A stretch of DNA of 11,151 bases from Bacillota bacterium (GTDB lineage: Bacteria; Bacillota; Clostridia; Oscillospirales; Oscillospiraceae). Below, piece by piece: positions 6,730-11,151 of this stretch. The position numbers were made by a program, and so were the translations under genes. The notes under the pieces were generated by a model that worked only from the letters and a program-made list of their open reading frames with translations, ran no database searches and had not been told where the DNA came from. The stretch lies in contig JAGFXS010000029.1 of the NCBI GenBank assembly GCA_017861415.1, positions 1-11,151 on the forward strand. The letters run 5' to 3'. Every line of letters starts with the position of its first letter. The first letter of the stretch is position 1.

Positions 6730-7518
6730 TTAGCCTAGGGCAACATCCAGCACCATCATGAGGGCAAAGCCCAAGGCCATGCCGATGGTACCGATATTTG
6801 AGTGCTTCCCCTCTTGGGATTCTGGGATTAACTCCTCCACCACCACATAGATCATGGCACCCGCTGCAAAAGCGAGTATGTAGGGCAAGGCTGGCACCAC
6901 AAGACTGGTAAGAAGAATGGTCACCAACGCGCCCAAAGGCTCTACCACACCGGAGAGCGCTCCTACACCGAAGGCTTTGCGACGGCTGTACCCCTGACCC
7001 AGAAGAGGCATGGAAATTACGGCGCCCTCTGGCATATTTTGAATGGCGATACCTAGGGCCAGCACCAAGGCGGCGCTCATATGGAAGTCCATGGTACCCG
7101 AGAGGATCCCCGCAAACACCACACCCACCGCCATGCCTTCCGGAATATTGTGAAGGGTCACGGCTAATATCAACATGGTGGACTTGGAGTATCCCACATT
7201 TGGGCCTTCCGGTTCAGCTGCATTCAAGTGCAGGTGGGGGATCAACATATCCAAAACCAGCAAAAACCCGATCCCCAGTAGGAAACCTACCAAGGCTGGC
7301 AACCAAACAACTCCCCCCTTTTCCGCCGTCATATCGATGGCAGGGATTAGTAGGGACCAAACAGAAGCCGCCGTCATGACGCCGGCGGCGAAGCCCAGAA
7401 GCAATTTCTGAAGCCCCGGCCTCATCCCCTTCTTAAGCAGAAACACCATAGAGGCACCTAGGCAGGTTCCGACAAGGGGCAGCAAAATGCCCAGGATCAC
7501 AATTACAGTCTCGTCCAT
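6730..7518 (-). CDS. ZIP family divalent metal transporter (GufA-like)
   Basis: This 262-residue membrane protein of the ZIP family probably has eight transmembrane segments. ZIP proteins bring Zn2+, and sometimes Fe2+ or Mn2+, into the cytoplasm. The metal-site motifs are visible: HNIPEG (123-128) in TM4, QNMPEG (160-165) in TM5, VVEP with E193, and EE (228-229) near the end. The TM5 motif has Gln in place of the His of ZupT-type members, which is usual for the GufA subgroup. A short metal-binding-looking HLHLN (95-99) lies in the loop after TM3. ATG 7518 has AGAGGA about 8 bases upstream. The gene is divergent from the SOD-like gene. Metal specificity cannot be read from the sequence. Confidence 0.92.
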   Translation of the reverse strand: MDETVIVILGILLPLVGTCLGASMVFLLKKGMRPGLQKLLLGFAAGVMTAASVWSLLIPAIDMTAEKGGVVWLPALVGFLLGIGFLLVLDMLIPHLHLNAAEPEGPNVGYSKSTMLILAVTLHNIPEGMAVGVVFAGILSGTMDFHMSAALVLALGIAIQNMPEGAVISMPLLGQGYSRRKAFGVGALSGVVEPLGALVTILLTSLVVPALPYILAFAAGAMIYVVVEELIPESQEGKHSNIGTIGMALGFALMMVLDVALG

Positions 7519-7543
7519 ATCAGTTCCTCTCTGTTTTAATAGG

Positions 7544-7574
7544 ATTAGTGTCCCATAAATTTTAGATTTGTCAA
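7544..7574 (-). promoter_or_regulatory. Possible promoter for the ZIP gene
   Basis: A perfect -35 hexamer TTGACA lies at 7574-7569 on the minus strand. The -10 is poorly defined: ACACTAAT begins 17 bases downstream (7551-7544), and no better hexamer is present at proper spacing. No clear metal-regulator palindrome was found around it. Confidence 0.4.
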
Positions 7575-7674
7575 GATAGATCTCGAAGTTTATCCCCGTC
7601 TTTCGCCTTTTTTACCGTAGGCCGCAAAAAACATGAATTTTTGTTCTGTAGAAGTGTCGTCAACCTTCCCTTTA

Positions 7675-7701
7675 ACCGTTTTTTCTTTAGTCCATATAAT
7701 A
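7675..7701 (+). promoter_or_regulatory. Sigma-K-like promoter for the SOD-like gene
   Basis: CATATAATA at 7693-7701 fits the sigma-K -10 consensus CATAnnnTA at all fixed positions. AC (7675-7676, in AACC) lies 16 bases upstream as the -35. The same string also contains TATAAT (7695-7700), with only a weak sigma-A -35 TTAACC at 7672. A sigma-A start near 7707 would leave almost no leader ahead of the ribosome binding site. The next gene has the same arrangement with identical spacing. Confidence 0.6.
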
Positions 7702-7720
7702 AGTTATGGAGGTGATACGG

Positions 7721-8230
7721 GTGCTCACCATTCGAGAACTGAATTTTGTTTTACAACAGCCACCCAATGCCTGTGCGGAAATATCTGGAACGATTTCTTA
7801 TCCAAACCTGATCGGCCTTGCTAACTTCTACACCATTAGCAGCGGCGTTTTGCTCTTTGTACGTGTGAAGGGGCTTCCCTTTAGCGCCCAGGTATGTGGC
7901 CCCGCTTTCTTTGGCTTCCATATCCACGAAGGCCTGTCCTGTACCGGCACCAGCGCAAGTCCCTTTGCTGACGTGGGCGGCCATTACAATCCCCACAACT
8001 GCGCCCATGCGGAACATGCAGGCGATCTTCCGCCTCTCCTCAGCAGTCGCGGAGATGCGCTGATGCTTGTCCTAATCAATAGTTTTACAGTTGAAGAAGT
8101 GATTGACCGGACCCTCATCATTCATTCCTCTCCAGTCCCCACAGAGAACCCAGATATATCAGGTCCCGCTATCGCCTGCGGAGTTATTAGCAAGGGCCCC
8201 TGTACCACAAACAGCATTCTATTCAAATAA
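7721..8230 (+). CDS. Cu/Zn superoxide dismutase-like protein, no signal peptide
   Basis: This 169-residue protein of the SodC fold dismutates superoxide if active. The metal ligands all appear present: H67 and H69 (FHIHEG), H88 (GGHYNP), H96, H99 and D102 (HAGDLPP), and H135 (LIIHSSP). C74 and C153 (IACGVI) match the conserved disulfide. Compared with classical enzymes the loop between H88 and H99 is very short, and the active-site Arg three residues before C153 is replaced by Ala150. The chain begins at the first strand of the domain with no signal peptide or lipobox, unlike periplasmic or lipoprotein SodC. An in-frame ATG at 7706 precedes the ribosome binding site. GTG 7721 with GGAGG (7708-7712) 8 bases ahead is the proper start. 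Given the sigma-K-like promoter and the neighbour, a spore-coat location is inferred. Confidence 0.85.
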   Translation: MLTIRELNFVLQQPPNACAEISGTISYPNLIGLANFYTISSGVLLFVRVKGLPFSAQVCGPAFFGFHIHEGLSCTGTSASPFADVGGHYNPHNCAHAEHAGDLPPLLSSRGDALMLVLINSFTVEEVIDRTLIIHSSPVPTENPDISGPAIACGVISKGPCTTNSILFK

Positions 8231-8294
8231 TCCCAGATGGCAAAGCCGACTTCTATTTTTGAATTATTTTCTTCCCTGCCCGTCCTATTCCGGC

Positions 8295-8321
8295 ACCAAT
8301 GCTGTGAATTTTCATAGGATG
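8295..8321 (+). promoter_or_regulatory. Sigma-K-like promoter for the cysteine-rich gene
   Basis: CATAGGATG (8313-8321) matches CATAnnnTA at all but the last base. CACC (8294-8297) supplies the AC -35 with a 16-base gap, the same gap as in front of the SOD-like gene. Predicted transcription from about 8327 leaves a leader of about 40 bases. No sigma-A promoter is evident in 8231-8367. Confidence 0.55.
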
Positions 8322-8367
8322 GATTGGCGACAAAATCCCATTTCTCTGATTTAGGAGGTATCATTAT

Positions 8368-9279
8368 ATGAGCGAAAGGGTTATGCCGGGTCCTGTGTGC
8401 GATAACACCGGCATCCGAGAGGCTGTCTGTATTAGTACTAAGAAAATTTACGATAGCTGTAGGGACAGGGATTGTATTGAAAATCTTCGATTCTATCCCA
8501 CCCACAGCTCCCAGAGTGTCATTGATCGCGCCTTGTCAATCCGCTCCGGAAAGGCTGAGCTACTGAACGTACACATTGATGTAGAGCCCACTGGCTTTAG
8601 CAGAGGTTTCTTCACCGTAGATATCCGGTATTTCTACCGCATCACGGCTGAGGCCTTTGTCGGTGCCGCCCGCCCTGTTGAAATCACAGGCCTTGCCATT
8701 TTCGACAAGCGGGTTATTCTCTTCGGCGGGGAAGGCAGTGCGAAGATTTTCAGCTCTCAGTATGTACTGGATGACATCGATGAACAGAGCTTGAGGCGTA
8801 CCAACATGCCCACCGCCGTTGTCGAAGCAGTGGATCCCATTGTTCTGAGCATGAAGCTGGTAGATCCGGCATCCGACTGTTGCATGCCTTGTCCCCCGCC
8901 CTGCTGCCCACCCTGTTGCGCTGCGACTCCCTTTGATGTCGGCGGCGTTTCCCCCTGTAATAGCGACAGCTTTGACATCCCGCCCAACATCTGCTCCTGC
9001 TTTGGCTCCGACCTCAGCTTTGGCAATGACAGGAAGCGCGTATATCTTACTTTGGGTCAATTCTCCATCATTCGCCTGGAGCGGGATTCTCAGCTCCTGA
9101 TCCCCGTGTATGACTACTGTCTGCCTACCAAGGAGTGCACCGGAACTGGCGGCGCCACAGAGGATGATCCCTGCGAGCTCTTCCGTCAGGTGCAATTCCC
9201 CGTAGATGAATTCTTCCCACCCAGCAGCACCAATGGCACTGACGACACTGTAAACAACTGCTGCTGCCGCCGCTGCTAA
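8368..9279 (+). CDS. Cysteine-rich protein of unknown function, probable spore-surface protein
   Basis: I do not recognise a named family. The 303-residue protein has 21 cysteines arranged in three zones: C11, C21, C31 and C36 at the N terminus (within VCISTKKIYDSCRDRDC); a proline-cysteine cluster C171-C184 (CCMPCPPPCCPPCC) followed by C197, C209 and C211; and C251, C257, C269 and a terminal CCCRRC (298-303). Residues about 45-165 contain no cysteine and look like a folded beta-rich domain (ELLNVHIDVEP, FFTVDIRYFYRI, VILFGGEG). A second cysteine-free stretch (KRVYLTLGQFSIIRLERDSQLLIPV) lies at 223-247. There is no signal peptide or membrane segment. AGGAGG at 8353-8358 lies 9 bases before ATG. 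High Cys, the sigma-K-like promoter and the adjacent SOD-like gene suggest a disulfide-cross-linked coat or exosporium protein. Metal binding by the CPPPCCPPCC cluster is an alternative. Confidence 0.85.
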   Translation: MSERVMPGPVCDNTGIREAVCISTKKIYDSCRDRDCIENLRFYPTHSSQSVIDRALSIRSGKAELLNVHIDVEPTGFSRGFFTVDIRYFYRITAEAFVGAARPVEITGLAIFDKRVILFGGEGSAKIFSSQYVLDDIDEQSLRRTNMPTAVVEAVDPIVLSMKLVDPASDCCMPCPPPCCPPCCAATPFDVGGVSPCNSDSFDIPPNICSCFGSDLSFGNDRKRVYLTLGQFSIIRLERDSQLLIPVYDYCLPTKECTGTGGATEDDPCELFRQVQFPVDEFFPPSSTNGTDDTVNNCCCRRC

Positions 9280-9367
9280 TCACATCTTTCTAAGACGGAC
9301 AGCGTACTCCCTGACACGCCCCCATGACGCTGGACTTCAGGGATCTCGCGTTTATTCACTCTTCAAG

Positions 9368-9408
9368 ACAGAGGGGCCCCTGCAACACGCTGCAGGAGGC
9401 CCCTCTGT
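9368..9408. terminator. Terminator between the cysteine-rich gene and rpiB
   Basis: A 17-bp stem pairs 9368-9384 with 9391-9408, with one bulged A and the loop ACACGC, and is followed by TTGTT on the plus strand. It lies between convergent genes and probably serves both, although neither strand has a long T-run. Confidence 0.75.
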
Positions 9409-9418
9409 TTGTTCCCGT

Positions 9419-9853
9419 CTACGCCTCAATGTCCATCATCTGCTGGACACGGCGGGCGTGGCGTCCACCTTCAAATTCCGTGCTCAGAAAAACCTCCGCA
9501 ATCCGCTCCGCCAGGTTGGGGCCGGTGATCCCCGCTCCGATGGCCAGCATGTTGGCGTCGTTATGCCGCCGGGTCATCTCTGCGGAGAAGGGATCCCCGC
9601 ACAGGGCGCAGCGGACACCCTTCACTTTATTGGCAGAAATGGAGATACCAATGCCGGTGGTACAGATTACAATTCCCCGGTCACAGTCTCCCCGGGCCAC
9701 CGCCTCTGCCGCTGCTTTACCAAAGAGGGGATAATCTACGCTCTCCGTACTGTAACAACCAAAATCCTTATAGGCAAATCCTTTCTGCTCTAAAAAGGCC
9801 CGGATACGTTCCTTTAGGGCAAAACCGCCGTGGTCACAAGCCAATGCAATCAT
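9419..9853 (-). CDS. rpiB: Ribose-5-phosphate isomerase B
   Basis: This 144-residue RpiB/LacA/LacB-family sugar-phosphate isomerase interconverts ribose 5-phosphate and ribulose 5-phosphate in the pentose phosphate pathway. Visible are the substrate-binding D7-H8 (ACDHGG), the catalytic C64 in ICTTGIGISISANK, H97 in RRHNDANML and R131-H132 near the C terminus. The usual CGTG anion-hole turn reads CTTG here (Thr65 for Gly). The start has AGGAGGA (9861-9867) 7 bases upstream. It follows the PHP phosphatase gene by 18 bases and is probably co-transcribed with it. Because LacAB and RpiB share this fold, a related aldose phosphate (such as allose 6-phosphate) cannot be excluded. Confidence 0.93.
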   Translation of the reverse strand: MIALACDHGGFALKERIRAFLEQKGFAYKDFGCYSTESVDYPLFGKAAAEAVARGDCDRGIVICTTGIGISISANKVKGVRCALCGDPFSAEMTRRHNDANMLAIGAGITGPNLAERIAEVFLSTEFEGGRHARRVQQMMDIEA

Positions 9854-9871
9854 CGTATATTCCTCCTGTTT

Positions 9872-10678
9872 TTACAGCTTTATAAATGTGGGCTTCCTTT
9901 GTTGATAGCTCGCCACATATCGGAAACCCAGGTCCGTCAGCATGGCATATGCATCCCGAATTCCTGCACCCACCGGGGCAGGATCGTGAGCATCCGAGCC
10001 TACGGTGATGATCTCCCCCCGGCTCTCCCGGTATAGCTCCAGAATGGGACGCCACTCCACGAGGGTCTTTCCCTTCCATGTGTTGACTTCCATTCCCCGA
10101 CCAGCCTCCACGGCGTTTTTCAGGATGCTCCGAATGTGATCCGTATATCGATAAAGGCTTATGGGCCTCTCGTACCCCCCCGTCATGTATCGCAGAGGGT
10201 AGATGATATGTCCCAGCACATCGTAAAAGGGGCTACGTGAGAGCGCCTCCATAGAGGAAAAGTAATTGTCCAGCGCGCGGTAGCAATCCCCTTCTGTTTC
10301 ATAGGGAAGAAAGTAAAAATCCTTTCCACCTTCTGTCTCAGTTAGATTGTGTACAGAGCCGATGACAAAGTCCAGTTCAGGCAAACTCAATACCTGTTGG
10401 GCTGCCTGGGCATCCAGATGTCCCATCCCGAACTCCAACCCTAAAGACAGATTCAGACGATTACCGTATGCGGCCTTCATCTCCAGCCACTGGGCAAACA
10501 CCGGTGCCCAATCGTAGGTGGTAGTGCGAGCTGTTCCATCCAGTGTCAGAAAATCACAGTGGTCGGTGATGCACAGATCGGTCACTCCCGCCTTCATGGC
10601 TCCCTGAGCCATCTGTATCATGGGCACCGTTCCATCCGGCGAACAGCTGGAATGGGTGTGGCTGTCAATTAAAATCAT
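9872..10678 (-). CDS. PHP-domain histidinol-phosphatase-like protein (HisJ family)
   Basis: This 268-residue protein is a polymerase-and-histidinol-phosphatase (PHP) domain metal-dependent phosphoesterase. The metal-ligand motifs occur in order: DSHTHSSCSPDG with H7, H9 and D15; TDH (D39, H40); GLEFG (E82); GSVHN (H110); DVLGHI (H157); and VGSDAHDP (D229, H231). Length and layout fit HisJ-type histidinol phosphatase (L-histidinol phosphate to L-histidinol). No other his gene is in the window, however, so another phosphorylated substrate is possible. AAGAGG (10686-10691) lies 7 bases before ATG. It sits between dnaJ and rpiB on the same strand. A hairpin after dnaJ suggests at least partial transcriptional separation from dnaJ. 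Confidence 0.88.
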   Translation of the reverse strand: MILIDSHTHSSCSPDGTVPMIQMAQGAMKAGVTDLCITDHCDFLTLDGTARTTTYDWAPVFAQWLEMKAAYGNRLNLSLGLEFGMGHLDAQAAQQVLSLPELDFVIGSVHNLTETEGGKDFYFLPYETEGDCYRALDNYFSSMEALSRSPFYDVLGHIIYPLRYMTGGYERPISLYRYTDHIRSILKNAVEAGRGMEVNTWKGKTLVEWRPILELYRESRGEIITVGSDAHDPAPVGAGIRDAYAMLTDLGFRYVASYQQRKPTFIKL

Positions 10679-10693
10679 AGACTTACCTCTTGG

Positions 10694-10729
10694 GAAAATG
10701 GGTGAACGCAGCAGCGCTCACCCATTTTC
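10694..10729 (-). terminator. Terminator-like hairpin after dnaJ
   Basis: This is a perfect 12-bp stem GAAAATGGGTGA (10694-10705) with TCACCCATTTTC (10718-10729). It extends by three further pairs (CGC/GCG) across one A/C mismatch to a loop AGCA. On the minus strand the stem ends in TTTTC without a separate long U-tract, so termination may be leaky and allow read-through into the PHP gene. Confidence 0.65.
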
Positions 10730-10730
10730 T

Positions 10731-11151
10731 CTATTTCTTTTTCCGTTTCTTGAATCGGGACGCTGGTGGTTCCTCTTCCTGGGGTGCGGCGGTGTCCACG
10801 GTGTCTACAATCAGTTCGCCCATGGAGATGCCGAAGTGACGCAAGGCTTCTCGTTGGGACGGCGTCAGATTTTGTGGCACCTCCACCTTCACAGTCACCA
10901 GCTGATCTCCCCGACCGCGGCCGTTGAGATGAGGAACGCCTTTCTCCCGCAGGCGGAAGGTGGTGCCTGTCTGTGTTCCCTCAGGAATGGTATACTTCAC
11001 CTTGCCGTCCAAGGTGGGAATCTCAATCTCTGCTCCCAGGGCAGCCTGGAGAAAGCTGATGTTCCGGTCCAGGTAGATAGAGGTTCCCTCACGGCGCAGC
11101 ACTGGATGGGGTTGCACTCGAATCCCGATGATCAAATCACCGACTGCACCG
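10731..11151 (-). CDS. dnaJ: Chaperone protein DnaJ, C-terminal part (5' end missing)
   Basis: About 139 C-terminal residues of DnaJ (Hsp40) are visible; the frame is open to the right edge, so the J domain, Gly/Phe linker and zinc-finger domain lie outside. The visible part opens GAVGDLIIGIRVQPHPVL and continues with FLQAALGAEIEIPTLDGK, IPEGTQTGTTFRLREKG and GRGRGDQLVTVKVEVP. These are the hallmarks of C-terminal substrate-binding domain II, ending in the dimerisation region. DnaJ delivers unfolded proteins to DnaK and stimulates its ATPase. The tail adds a negative stretch (QEEEPP) and a very basic end (RFKKRKKK), longer and more charged than in many homologues. The TTG at 11135 is an internal Leu codon, not a start. 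Confidence 0.95.
   Translation of the reverse strand, partial: GAVGDLIIGIRVQPHPVLRREGTSIYLDRNISFLQAALGAEIEIPTLDGKVKYTIPEGTQTGTTFRLREKGVPHLNGRGRGDQLVTVKVEVPQNLTPSQREALRHFGISMGELIVDTVDTAAPQEEEPPASRFKKRKKK

Noticed and set aside
7706..7720. ATG 7706 as start of the SOD-like gene
   Set aside because: The ATG overlaps the GGAGGTGAT ribosome binding site that serves GTG 7721.
8225..8269. Possible AT-rich hairpin (AAATAAT/ATTATTT) after the SOD-like gene
   Set aside because: Seven A-T pairs across a loop of about 30 bases are too weak to call a terminator.
8122..8505. 127-residue minus-strand open frame spanning the end of the SOD-like gene and start of the next
   Set aside because: It overlaps two supported genes on the other strand and the sigma-K-like promoter, with no motif of its own.
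8560..9195. 211-residue minus-strand open frame opposite the cysteine-rich gene
   Set aside because: Shadow frame: no ribosome binding site and no recognisable domain. The plus-strand gene has a strong ribosome binding site and structured Cys pattern.
9308..9343. Hairpin TCCCTGA...TCAGGGA after the cysteine-rich gene
   Set aside because: Only 7 bp with a 22-base loop and no T-run; the stronger hairpin at 9368-9408 explains termination.

Overview
The window looks like a chromosomal segment of a spore-forming, low-to-moderate-GC Gram-positive bacterium of class Clostridia, perhaps Oscillospiraceae. This is inferred from three things. Nearly every gene has a strong AGGAGG-type ribosome binding site. 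A complete T-box riboswitch precedes a phenylacetate-CoA ligase/ACT gene pair. Two genes in the right half carry promoters that match the mother-cell sporulation factor sigma-K. No rRNA, tRNA, CRISPR array, insertion sequence or phage gene was seen.

Layout from left to right: (1) the C-terminal 341 residues of a Clp/Hsp100 unfoldase of ClpC type (+), cut by the left edge. It is separated from the convergent unit by a very strong, almost perfectly palindromic two-way terminator. (2) A minus-strand pair: a hemolysin III/PAQR membrane protein followed by a DegV/FakB fatty-acid-binding protein. (3) A DUF1836 protein (+), likely DNA-binding, followed by a D-2-hydroxyacid dehydrogenase (+). A 13-base motif, TTAACCTTCGAAA, lies just ahead of the ribosome binding sites of both the PAQR gene and the dehydrogenase, in divergent orientation, so it brackets the DUF1836 gene. 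(4) A promoter, T-box leader and attenuator driving paaK and a tandem-ACT-domain protein (+). (5) A minus-strand ZIP metal transporter. (6) Two plus-strand genes, each with its own sigma-K-like promoter: a signal-less Cu/Zn superoxide dismutase-like protein and a 303-residue protein with 21 cysteines, probably spore-surface proteins. (7) A minus-strand run, dnaJ (cut by the right edge), a PHP-type histidinol-phosphatase-like protein and rpiB.

Most genes are ordinary housekeeping or metabolic genes. The parts most worth a second look are the putative sigma-K spore-surface pair (about 7675-9279), the T-box whose specifier and discriminator-pairing base point to different tRNAs (4546-4840), and the shared 13-base motif around the DUF1836 gene (2714-3519).
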